A stretch of DNA of 24,792 nt from CAZEER01 sp964511215 (GTDB lineage: Bacteria > Fidelibacterota > Marinisomatia > Marinisomatales > UBA1611). The stretch is from positions 1 to 24,792 of the forward strand of contig CAZEER010000031.1 in assembly GCA_964511215.1 (NCBI GenBank), given 5' to 3'. This document shows positions 1 to 7,504 of this stretch, in pieces. Every line of letters begins with the position of its first letter. Position 1 is the stretch's first letter. The position numbers and the translations under genes were made by a program. The notes beneath the pieces were generated by a model. That model saw only the letters and a program-made list of their open reading frames with translations, did no database searches and had not been told where the DNA came from.

Positions 1-22
1 CTAAATAATTAATATAGGGTTA

Positions 23-1867
23 ATGGACTCTATTACTTTTTCATCTGTTGAAAAACTTATTCTTGCCGGGTTTACTCTGGCAGCACTCGGATCCTTTTCG
101 TATGAGGTTTACCGACGTATGGCCATCGTGTTCAAGGGCATGGGGACATTACCATTTGACCGATTTCCAGAGAGATTATTACGGGTGTTCAGAGAGGTTA
201 TCCTTCATGAAAAAGTGATTCGAGAACGACCTTGGCCTGGTATTATGCATGCTTTGGTGTTCTGGGGTTTCCTAGTATTTGGCGTTATTACATTAGATCA
301 TTTTTCTATTGGTTTTTATAAACCAATCTTATCTGATTCTGCTCATAAAACGTATTCATATATAGTAATACCATTTTCGATCCTCGTTATTTTTGGTATC
401 CTTTCTTTGACTTATAGGAGATTTATATCTCGACCTAAAGCACTAGGTAAAATATCTCCGACCTCTGGTCTAGTTGCTTTATTTATTGTTATTCTAATGG
501 TAACATATCTGATAGGGGAAATGAATATCTCCCCCTTATCATGGAAAGTTAATTGGTGGATCCATTCTATCGTTATTTTGGCTTTTCTTGTCCTTATTCC
601 AAGAAGTAAACATCTTCATCTTGTATTGGGTCCGTTTAATATTTTCTTTAAGCATTTTGACCAACCCGAGCATACACCAGTACATATAGATCTAGAAGGA
701 GATGAAGACGAATTAGATGCTATGCTTACTGACCTTACAAAATTAACTCAAAATCAGGCATTGGATATTTTTTCATGTGTAGAATGCGGTCGTTGTACGG
801 ATGTTTGCCCCGCAAATAGGGGTGGAGGGATTTTAGACCCGAAACACCATTTTATTTTAGATATGAGAGAACCTATTTTAAAAAATAAAGATGTAGCTGT
901 TTTAGATCAGATAAATGTTGAAGCGGGATGGGAATGTACAACATGCCAAGCCTGTACCGAAGTATGTCCTGTTGGAAATCATGTGGAAAAATCCGATGAG
1001 ATAAGAAGGTTGGAGGTTCTTGTAGAAGGTAGAGTCCCTCAAGAATATCAAAAATTATTTACCAATCTACAAGAGACTGGGAATACAGAAGGTGCCTCGA
1101 GTAGTGCACTTGCTGATTCTCTGCCAATATTTACACCAGATATGGATTATGTATTGTGGCTTGGTTGCTTTGCAAGACATGGGTTAGATCCTGATTTTAA
1201 TCGATCAGTTGAGAATTTCACAAAAATACTGGATACTGCGGGGGTCAGTTATGGAGTATTAGAGCAGGAGCAATGTTCTGGAGACCCTGCTAATCGCTTA
1301 GGTGATAAACTAACATATACAATGTTAAGAGATCATAATATGGAGCAGCTAAATAATACAAAAAAAGTTGTGACATTATGCCCGCATTGTGCTGTTAATC
1401 TAGGAAAAGAATATGAAAAATATGGTACGGTTAACTATATAGTCGAACATCATACGCAAGTGGTTGGGCGCTTGATCGAAGAAGGAAAGATCAAGGTACA
1501 GATGGGTGATGATGGTAAAGTAACATATCATGACCCATGTAATCTATCACGTATACTTGATATTGTAGACGAACCTCGTAATGCCATACGGTCAGCCTCT
1601 TCTGGTTTTCAGGAAATGGAAGAGAATGGCAGAAATACACTTTGTTGTGGTGCAGGTGGGGCACTCTGGTGGAAAAAAGAGACACAGGGCCGTACTCATC
1701 TTGTTAGAGCAGAGCAGGTTATTGAATCAGGTGCTGATACTGTAGTGACGGGGTGCAATTTTTGTTATGGTATGATGAAACAGGGTCTGGGTCCAATGAC
1801 ACCACAAGGAAGAGAAGAAGTTGTGGTTAAAGATGTTGCAGATATTGTCGCTGAAAACTTGGTCTAA
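23..1867 (+). CDS. Membrane-bound HdrD-like Fe-S oxidoreductase (ETF:menaquinone oxidoreductase-like)
   Basis: Probably passes electrons from a soluble donor, likely electron-transfer flavoprotein, to the quinone pool at the inner membrane. Residues about 10-210 form a NarI/cytochrome-b-like membrane domain with several hydrophobic helices and histidines suited to haem binding. Two ferredoxin-type 4Fe-4S motifs follow (C252/255/258/262 and C305/308/311/315). Then come two cysteine-rich heterodisulfide-reductase domains: C382, C418, C453/C456 (with CSGD where CCG is usual), and C506, C541-C542, C578/C581. This architecture matches the EMO family known from syntrophic and respiring bacteria. 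The ATG at 23 gives a complete protein of 614 aa. Only 22 bases lie upstream, so a preceding etfBA pair cannot be seen. The exact electron donor is inference; the Fe-S/HdrD assignment is firm. Confidence 0.85.
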   Translation: MDSITFSSVEKLILAGFTLAALGSFSYEVYRRMAIVFKGMGTLPFDRFPERLLRVFREVILHEKVIRERPWPGIMHALVFWGFLVFGVITLDHFSIGFYKPILSDSAHKTYSYIVIPFSILVIFGILSLTYRRFISRPKALGKISPTSGLVALFIVILMVTYLIGEMNISPLSWKVNWWIHSIVILAFLVLIPRSKHLHLVLGPFNIFFKHFDQPEHTPVHIDLEGDEDELDAMLTDLTKLTQNQALDIFSCVECGRCTDVCPANRGGGILDPKHHFILDMREPILKNKDVAVLDQINVEAGWECTTCQACTEVCPVGNHVEKSDEIRRLEVLVEGRVPQEYQKLFTNLQETGNTEGASSSALADSLPIFTPDMDYVLWLGCFARHGLDPDFNRSVENFTKILDTAGVSYGVLEQEQCSGDPANRLGDKLTYTMLRDHNMEQLNNTKKVVTLCPHCAVNLGKEYEKYGTVNYIVEHHTQVVGRLIEEGKIKVQMGDDGKVTYHDPCNLSRILDIVDEPRNAIRSASSGFQEMEENGRNTLCCGAGGALWWKKETQGRTHLVRAEQVIESGADTVVTGCNFCYGMMKQGLGPMTPQGREEVVVKDVADIVAENLV

Positions 1868-1872
1868 CTATC

Positions 1873-1888
1873 AAAGAGAATGCTCTTT
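1873..1888. terminator. Weak hairpin between convergent genes
   Basis: AAAGAG-AATG-CTCTTT forms a perfect 6-bp stem just after the Fe-S oxidoreductase stop. It lies in the 101-bp gap before the convergent secreted hydrolase gene. No clear T-tract follows on either strand, so its function as a terminator is uncertain. Nothing else is recognisable in this gap. Confidence 0.3.
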
Positions 1889-1968
1889 AATTATAAGATT
1901 CTGCTCCTAATATTCGATTATCGCTTCTGAAATTGGTTGGCGTAATAGTAATCACTCCTCAAAAAAAA

Positions 1969-3813
1969 TTATTTCAAGAGGATCATTTTTTTTACTTGTT
2001 TGGAACCATTTGCATCCATTAGATAAAAATAAACTCCTGCAGATAGAGATTGTCCTTGATTATGAGTAGCATTCCATTGAATAGTCTTATACCCGGCATT
2101 CATTTCTTGATTTACAAGATTATCTACGACATTACCTAGCATATCAAAAATAGTAATATTAACAAACGAATTCTCAGGTAGTTCATATTTTATCTGTGTT
2201 GTAGGATTAAATGGGTTTGGATAATTCTGATATAATGAATAATTCTTTGGCAATCGGTTATGGTTTATAATATCCATCCATTGCAAGGTTATGGAAAGTG
2301 TATCAGAGTATTCACTCCATTCATCCGCATAATAAGAGACCCTATAAAAATATTCTGTATCAAATTCTATTTGATGATCTTCATACCAATTTGTTGTCAA
2401 ATAAATTTCTTCTATATTATTAATAAACGCTTCATCTGTAGATCGTTCCAATAGATAATATTCAAGATTATCAATATCTATCGAATACCAAGATACTTCA
2501 ACAAACGAATCATGAGGATACAATTCAAAACCTGTAGGTGCATAAAGGATATCTTGATCTGTCTCGATTTCCTCTTTTATAAAACTTCCCCAATTGCATA
2601 ATTGCCCTACGGTATTTATCCAGTAATCTAGATCATTTTCTACATCTTCTGGTTCACCATTACAAACACCAATTGACATTTCTGCAAGTACCCAATCATT
2701 AGGAATAATATGCCAGTTCCACGGTACATTGAACCCTGCGTCACCATAGTCTAAATATCCATTGATATGAAGTATCCTTTCATCTTCAGGAAGTTCAAGT
2801 TGTGAACGACATTGATCTATTAGGTCGGCATCATTTGTTGTAATTGTATAATTGGATTCATCATCTGCCCCATGTATTCCAACTGTAAAAAAAACATAGC
2901 TACTATCAAAAATAGGGCCACAACTACTAGTATCATAGATGGTGGAATCAGAAACAAAACTCTGCCAGTATTCACCCAAATTTCTTGAAGGAAACCAAGA
3001 CGATGAATCAAAATCACTATCATAGCAATCCCATGCCCCTATTATATAGTTATTTTGATTCCCAAGCCATCCAATTGAATCTGGAATGATATTCATTGTG
3101 ATAGGTTCGAATACATTAACTCCAGAAGGTAATCTTAGGTCTGTAACAGTATTAAAAAAGGAGTCTAAGAATGGATAATCAACCACTAGGGTATGAGCTA
3201 CATCTGGTTCCATAGCCAATATCCATTTTGCTCCTTGTGGACGATGATCATAAAATATTCCTGTTAGATTATCAATACGATACTGTAGGTCATTTTCAGC
3301 AATGAACATGAGTCCTGGTACCTCAATAGCCTCTCCTGCATCCGTAGTATCATGATATCCGCCTTTTTGAGTGATAAACCCTAAAACACGATCTGGTATC
3401 CATTTTGTGAAGTGATAACCAAACTGCCCACCCCAAGAATAGCCGTTGATAAAGAAAGGTATGAATGATATCTCTTCATGTTCAGATTGAATAGAAAAAG
3501 AATCCATAGCAGCAATAACAGCATCCCCAATTCCGGTTTCCATATGCATATTAAAAATATGAGCTCCCATAAGTGCAAAATTCTTTTCATTGACAAGGTT
3601 TTGGTATGCGGTATCGTTGACAATATTCCTTGAATCACCATTATTGGGATGCATGAACCAGTATATCCCTCTTAGAGTATCCGTTGAATCATTAATCCAC
3701 ATTCGAAAATCAGCGTAGTTATAGCTTGCGGTATCATTCTCTGGAATAGATATGTCATATATTTCAGCATTTAGAACTGCAATACATAAGAAAGCCAGAA
3801 TGGAATCTTTCAT
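1969..3813 (-). CDS. Secreted alpha/beta-hydrolase with BP74-like, FnIII-like and type IX sorting domains
   Basis: Predicted secreted or surface-attached esterase-like enzyme of unknown substrate, 614 aa. A short signal peptide spans about residues 1-16. The hydrolase region (about 20-225) shows a nucleophile elbow GYSWGG with S126, a candidate acid D175 in FIAEND, and a candidate histidine H207 in DVAH. Residues about 305-418 resemble the domain named BP74 N-terminal (HINGYLDYGDAGFN, then PWNWH, then LDYWINTVGQ); this is recalled, not searched. A fibronectin-III-like segment covers about 424-512. Residues 520-614 are a Por-type C-terminal sorting domain (QNYPNPFNPTTQ, ending KKMILLK), which directs export and anchoring through type IX secretion. 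The ATG lies 1 base after the stop of the oxygenase gene, without a clear SD, which suggests translational coupling. It is the last gene of the suf gene string. Confidence 0.75.
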   Translation of the reverse strand: MKDSILAFLCIAVLNAEIYDISIPENDTASYNYADFRMWINDSTDTLRGIYWFMHPNNGDSRNIVNDTAYQNLVNEKNFALMGAHIFNMHMETGIGDAVIAAMDSFSIQSEHEEISFIPFFINGYSWGGQFGYHFTKWIPDRVLGFITQKGGYHDTTDAGEAIEVPGLMFIAENDLQYRIDNLTGIFYDHRPQGAKWILAMEPDVAHTLVVDYPFLDSFFNTVTDLRLPSGVNVFEPITMNIIPDSIGWLGNQNNYIIGAWDCYDSDFDSSSWFPSRNLGEYWQSFVSDSTIYDTSSCGPIFDSSYVFFTVGIHGADDESNYTITTNDADLIDQCRSQLELPEDERILHINGYLDYGDAGFNVPWNWHIIPNDWVLAEMSIGVCNGEPEDVENDLDYWINTVGQLCNWGSFIKEEIETDQDILYAPTGFELYPHDSFVEVSWYSIDIDNLEYYLLERSTDEAFINNIEEIYLTTNWYEDHQIEFDTEYFYRVSYYADEWSEYSDTLSITLQWMDIINHNRLPKNYSLYQNYPNPFNPTTQIKYELPENSFVNITIFDMLGNVVDNLVNQEMNAGYKTIQWNATHNQGQSLSAGVYFYLMDANGSKQVKKMILLK

Positions 3814-3814
3814 A

Positions 3815-4654
3815 TTATTTTTTTAAACCAATTTCGATTAGCCTTTCATCAAGGTATTCCCTTGCAGTGTAGTGCTCAGATAAAATTACTTCATCTCGAG
3901 GGTGAAGAAATAATGGCATTGAGTAGCGACTCTCATTGGTAATATTTTTTCCAGGATTTATGACTCTATGGGTTGTAGAAGGGAAGTATCCTCCAGATAT
4001 TTCTTGTAGCATATCACCTGTATTGATCGCTAAAGATCCTGCATCGCAGGGTATATCATGCCAATTACCACTTAAATCTTTAACTTGAAGACCGGGCTGT
4101 GATCCAGCAAGAAGAAGCGTAATAAGATTAATGTCTTCATGTGCGGCCGCACGTATTGCTTCAGGATTTTCAGTTCCATTTAATGGAGGATAGTGTATAA
4201 TTCTTAATAAATGAGACTTACTATCGATAATCATTTCAGGTAATTTCATTGAAAAGTTTAATGTTACACTATCAGGAGTTTCGTTCTGAATCCATCCCAA
4301 TAAAATTGATGTTAATTCTACTAGTTTTTTATATAAAATTTTTGTCGCATCACTTAATTCATTAGGATATTTACCCCAGGGATAGAAATGATAAAATTCT
4401 TTAAGATCATTAGCTGCCACTCCTTTAGCATTTTCTATCCCAAATGGGAAATATCCATCTTGTTTCTCAGAGTTAAAAATATAGTTTTGCCCAATATTAT
4501 TTGCAAAAAATAGGCTCCACTCAGAGTAAACTTTTTGTACAAGACTTTTATCAATTGGATGGTGGTTAAGCACTGCAAAACCTGTCTGGTGCAGAGACTT
4601 CGTGAAATTGTGAGGACTATCGGCACCTTTGTAATTTACTGTTCGGACATTCAT
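3815..4654 (-). CDS. Isopenicillin-N-synthase-like 2-oxoglutarate/Fe(II) oxygenase
   Basis: Cytosolic non-haem iron oxygenase of the IPNS/2OG-Fe(II) superfamily, 279 aa. The N-terminal half (about 1-120) looks like the DIOX_N domain. The catalytic double-stranded beta-helix holds the iron facial triad H172-x-D174 (AAHEDINLITLL) and H229 (STTHRVINP). R243-x-S245 (NESRYSMP) fits the site that binds the 2-oxoglutarate carboxylate. The substrate cannot be read from sequence; relatives range from ethylene-forming enzymes to gibberellin-type oxidases. The gene starts 15 bases after the dCMP deaminase stop and ends 1 base before the secreted hydrolase start, so it is probably cotranscribed with both. 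A dependence on iron may explain its place near suf genes, but it could equally be a passenger. Confidence 0.8.
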   Translation of the reverse strand: MNVRTVNYKGADSPHNFTKSLHQTGFAVLNHHPIDKSLVQKVYSEWSLFFANNIGQNYIFNSEKQDGYFPFGIENAKGVAANDLKEFYHFYPWGKYPNELSDATKILYKKLVELTSILLGWIQNETPDSVTLNFSMKLPEMIIDSKSHLLRIIHYPPLNGTENPEAIRAAAHEDINLITLLLAGSQPGLQVKDLSGNWHDIPCDAGSLAINTGDMLQEISGGYFPSTTHRVINPGKNITNESRYSMPLFLHPRDEVILSEHYTAREYLDERLIEIGLKK

Positions 4655-4669
4655 ATCCGAAACTTAGTA

Positions 4670-5098
4670 TTATTCTTCCAAACTGACCAAATCAATACCT
4701 ACCTCTTTTGCGCGATTAATAATAAGGTCATCACGATAGAACTCGTTATAATAAATTGTTTTTATACCTGCATTTGCAATTAGCTTGAAGCAGTTATAAC
4801 AAGGTGAAGCAGTCACATAAATTTCTGATAAGTTAATCTCAACTCCATTCTTTGCAGCCTGTACAATGGCATTTGCTTCTGCGTGGGTAGTACGAACACA
4901 ATGTCCATCAATCATTTCATGCCCTACATCATCACAATGAGAAAGTCCTTTGATGCTGCCATTATAGCCTGTAGAAAGGATCATCTTATCACGGACAATA
5001 ACAGCGCCGACATGTTTCCTGTCGCAGGTCGACCTAGAGGAAACCTCTAAAGCAATATTCATAAAATATGTTTCCCAACTGACCCGATTCTTTGACAA
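4670..5098 (-). CDS. comEB: Deoxycytidylate (dCMP) deaminase, ComEB-like
   Basis: Converts dCMP to dUMP, the precursor for thymidylate synthesis. The 142-aa protein has the zinc-deaminase signature H72-A-E74 (THAEANAI) and PC100-x-x-C103 (ASPCYNCF). An N-terminal SWETYFMNIA stretch is typical of the dCMP deaminase branch rather than free cytidine deaminases. The family's TLEPC motif reads TASPC here. The start is TTG at 5096-5098; it is preferred because the product then begins at the normal family N-terminus, and an AAGGA lies 6 bases upstream. It begins 2 bases after the DUF2480-like gene stop, as part of the suf gene string. A metabolic link to Fe-S assembly is not evident. Confidence 0.88.
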   Translation of the reverse strand: MSKNRVSWETYFMNIALEVSSRSTCDRKHVGAVIVRDKMILSTGYNGSIKGLSHCDDVGHEMIDGHCVRTTHAEANAIVQAAKNGVEINLSEIYVTASPCYNCFKLIANAGIKTIYYNEFYRDDLIINRAKEVGIDLVSLEE

Positions 5099-5100
5099 TA

Positions 5101-5352
5101 TTAATCCTTAGTTCTCTTGAAAATATTAACAGCGTATCGTGGTTCCCCATAATAGATTTTATCAGCGACTTGAGCTATTTGAGCTACTAGAATTAAATAG
5201 GCCCAAGTGGGAACCGTGACACTGGCACAGCCTTTAATAATGACTTTTTTCCCTGCGAATTTACCAATATCTAAATTATTTACCATTTGGCGAAAAGATT
5301 TTTCACGAATGATTCCATCATCAAGAAAATCATCAAGTAATATAGTCTCCAT
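5101..5352 (-). CDS. Short DUF2480-like protein
   Basis: Small cytosolic protein of unknown function, 83 aa. The pattern IIREKSFRQMV, then KKVIIKGCASVTVP, then TWAYLIL and a terminal YYGEPR matches what I recall of DUF2480, a family often placed downstream of sufS/sufE/sufT in Bacteroidota. It looks shorter than the usual member, keeping mainly the C-terminal part. C42 lies in the conserved position of the family's CS motif. The chosen start is ATG 5350-5352, 2 bases after the sufS stop. An earlier ATG at 5391 would add 13 residues but overlaps sufS by 37 bases and adds no family-like sequence. Operon position suggests an accessory role in Fe-S assembly; this is inference. Confidence 0.65.
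   Translation of the reverse strand: METILLDDFLDDGIIREKSFRQMVNNLDIGKFAGKKVIIKGCASVTVPTWAYLILVAQIAQVADKIYYGEPRYAVNIFKRTKD
5105..5109 (-). promoter_or_regulatory. Shine-Dalgarno of the dCMP deaminase gene
   Basis: AAGGA on the minus strand, 6 bases before the TTG start at 5098. It decides the start: no ATG lies nearby until codon 13, inside the conserved SWETYFM motif. Confidence 0.6.
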
Positions 5353-5354
5353 AT

Positions 5355-6557
5355 TTAAAAGTATGTTTTTATTTTTGATAAAGAATGACAAAACTTATCG
5401 ATATCTGATTCATCATTATATATATAAATACTAATACGTGCGGTTGCTGTTTCACCTAATTTGGATAGCAGTGGTTGGGCGCAATGGTGCCCCACTCTGA
5501 TAGCTATGTTGTTTACATTTAAAAAATGTGCAAGATCATGAGGATGGATTCCATTAATATTAAAGCTGATAACACCAGATCTTTTAGATGTGGAACCATG
5601 AAGGTGAATATTTTTTATATTTTTGAGTGTTTCTAGAGCATAATTAGTTAGTTTTTTTTCATAGGAAGCAATCGCATCCATTCCGATATCATTTAAATAA
5701 TCTACTGCAGCACCTAGTCCCACTGCTTGAACAAAATTAGGTGTACCAGCTTCAAATTTGTGAGGAACAACATTCCATGTCGATTTTTCCATAGTAACCT
5801 GATCAATCATTTCACCACCACTCATAAATGGTTCCATGGTTTCTAATAGTTCAATTTTCCCCCAAAGTACGCCAATCCCCGTAGGACCGAGCATTTTATG
5901 TCCAGAAAAAGCATAAAAGTCACAGCCTAATTCTTGGACATTAATTTTTTGGTGTGGTACACCTTGTGCTCCATCTATTATACAGGTTGCCCCTATTTCA
6001 TGGGACATCTTGACTAGTTTTTTTACTGGATTAATAGTTCCTAAGACATTAGAAATATGTGTAAAAGAAACAATCTTTGTGGTTGGTTTAAAAAAAAGTT
6101 CTGGATTAGTAAGGTCTAATTCTCCTGACTCATTTATAGGTATAAAATTCAGTTTTGCACCAGTACGTTCTGCGACTAATTGCCAGGGTACTATGTTTGA
6201 ATGGTGTTCCATTTCTGTGATTAATATTTCATCTCCAGGACGAAGGGTATTCCCAACTGATCTTGCAAGTAGATTAATAGATTCTGTTGCTCCACTGGTA
6301 AAAATTATTTCTTTATTAGATTGAGCGCCTATGAAGGAAGCCAATTTCAATCTTGAGGCTTCAAATTTTTCGGTTGCTTTACTGCCAAGCGTGTAAAGTG
6401 CACGGTGTACATTTGCATTTGATTCAGTATACATAGATTGAATTGTATCTAATACTATTTGAGGTTTTTGAGTTGTTGCTGCATTATCCAAGTATACTAA
6501 ATCTGAATCATTAAATATTGGAAAGTCCTTTTTAATTTCCCCCCCGGAGAATTTCAT
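5355..6557 (-). CDS. sufS: Cysteine desulfurase SufS
   Basis: PLP-dependent class II cysteine desulfurase that takes sulfur from cysteine and hands it to SufE for Fe-S assembly. The 400 aa match the usual length. Visible features are the N-terminal YLDNAATTQKP, the His stacking on PLP in EMEHHSN, the PLP lysine K221 in FSGHKMLGPTG, and the catalytic C359 in RVGHHCAQPL. The C359 segment is the SufS-type RxGHHCAQP form rather than the IscS loop. The ATG directly follows the sufT stop (TAAATG, no gap), pointing to coupled translation. No SD of note is present. Confidence 0.97.
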   Translation of the reverse strand: MKFSGGEIKKDFPIFNDSDLVYLDNAATTQKPQIVLDTIQSMYTESNANVHRALYTLGSKATEKFEASRLKLASFIGAQSNKEIIFTSGATESINLLARSVGNTLRPGDEILITEMEHHSNIVPWQLVAERTGAKLNFIPINESGELDLTNPELFFKPTTKIVSFTHISNVLGTINPVKKLVKMSHEIGATCIIDGAQGVPHQKINVQELGCDFYAFSGHKMLGPTGIGVLWGKIELLETMEPFMSGGEMIDQVTMEKSTWNVVPHKFEAGTPNFVQAVGLGAAVDYLNDIGMDAIASYEKKLTNYALETLKNIKNIHLHGSTSKRSGVISFNINGIHPHDLAHFLNVNNIAIRVGHHCAQPLLSKLGETATARISIYIYNDESDIDKFCHSLSKIKTYF

Positions 6558-7100
6558 TTAGAGCATTCCAAGTTCAAGCTGGGCTGCCTCACTCATCATA
6601 TCTCTAGTCCACATTGGCTCCCAGATAAGTTCGACATTCACTTCGGAAATATTTTCAATACCATTAACTTTTCTTTCCACTTCATCTGCAATGACTGGTC
6701 CCATACCGCAACCAGGAGCGGTAAGAGTCATTTTGATATTAACCTTTTTGGAGTTTTCAGATTCGTCAATTCTTAAATCATATATTAACCCAAGCTCAAC
6801 GATATTTACTGGGATTTCGGGATCATAACATGTCTTAAGTTGATCCCATATTTGTTGCTCTAAATTACCCTTTCCTTCTTCTGGATTCTGTTCTTCCGGG
6901 ACATCAAAGCCTAATGCATCAGCATTTTCAGAAGTAATCTGGACCATATTCCCATTTATTAGTATGGTATAGTTTCCTCCAAGGGCTTGAGTAATATGTA
7001 CAAGGTTCCCTGCCAATAACTTCACTTCATCACCTGATGGTACCATAAAAGCGTCAACATCTCTAATTAATCTAATTGCCTCTGAATGTGAATGACTCAT
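6558..7100 (-). CDS. sufT: SufT, long MIP18-family Fe-S assembly protein
   Basis: Auxiliary Fe-S maturation factor of the SufT type, 180 aa. The N-terminal extension (about 22-66) contains VKLLAGNLVHITQALGGNYT and GNMVQI, diagnostic of the long SufT family. The C-terminal MIP18/DUF59 domain (about 80-170) has DPEIPVNIVELGLIYD and the cysteine motif TAPGCGMG (C131). SufT is known to help Fe-S maturation when demand is high. The ATG overlaps the sufE stop in an ATGA junction (7097-7100). A second, short MIP18 protein lies earlier in the same gene string. Confidence 0.93.
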   Translation of the reverse strand: MSHSHSEAIRLIRDVDAFMVPSGDEVKLLAGNLVHITQALGGNYTILINGNMVQITSENADALGFDVPEEQNPEEGKGNLEQQIWDQLKTCYDPEIPVNIVELGLIYDLRIDESENSKKVNIKMTLTAPGCGMGPVIADEVERKVNGIENISEVNVELIWEPMWTRDMMSEAAQLELGML

Positions 7101-7504
7101 TGTACTAGACTCTGTATTCTTGCTACTGCATTTGAAAATCCATTCGTTCTTTGGCTAGTAATTGTTTCACTTAAACCTACTGATAGCAAAATATCTTTAC
7201 TATTTACTGCAAGGATTTCCTTAGCAGGTTGATTATTAAATATTTTTTCTAAAATTACCAATAGTCCCTTTATAATCAATGCATCAGAATCTGTGCGAAA
7301 GGTAAATGTACTATCTAAATTACTATCAGCGACTACCCATGCTTGTGAGGTACATCCATAAATTTTATTGTTTTCAATTTTTTCAGAATCATTGAGGTGT
7401 TCTGATTCTTTTGCCATATCCATTAATTGTACAAATTTATCTTGTGGGTTATCAAAAATGATAAAAAGATCTTTAAGATTATTTAGTTCCTGATATACAC
7501 TCAT
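7097..7504 (-). CDS. sufE: SufE sulfur-transfer protein
   Basis: Accepts persulfide sulfur from SufS and passes it to the SufBCD scaffold. The 135 aa match the family. The acceptor cysteine is C51 in YGCTSQAW, the same position as in E. coli SufE. Other family landmarks are IKGLLVILEKIF and the C-terminal TSQRTNGFSNAV. It overlaps sufD upstream by ATGA (7501-7504) and sufT downstream by ATGA, so translation of the three genes is probably coupled. Confidence 0.95.
   Translation of the reverse strand: MSVYQELNNLKDLFIIFDNPQDKFVQLMDMAKESEHLNDSEKIENNKIYGCTSQAWVVADSNLDSTFTFRTDSDALIIKGLLVILEKIFNNQPAKEILAVNSKDILLSVGLSETITSQRTNGFSNAVARIQSLVQ

Noticed and set aside
6010..6324. 104-codon plus-strand open frame
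   Set aside because: Lies fully antisense to the conserved sufS gene.
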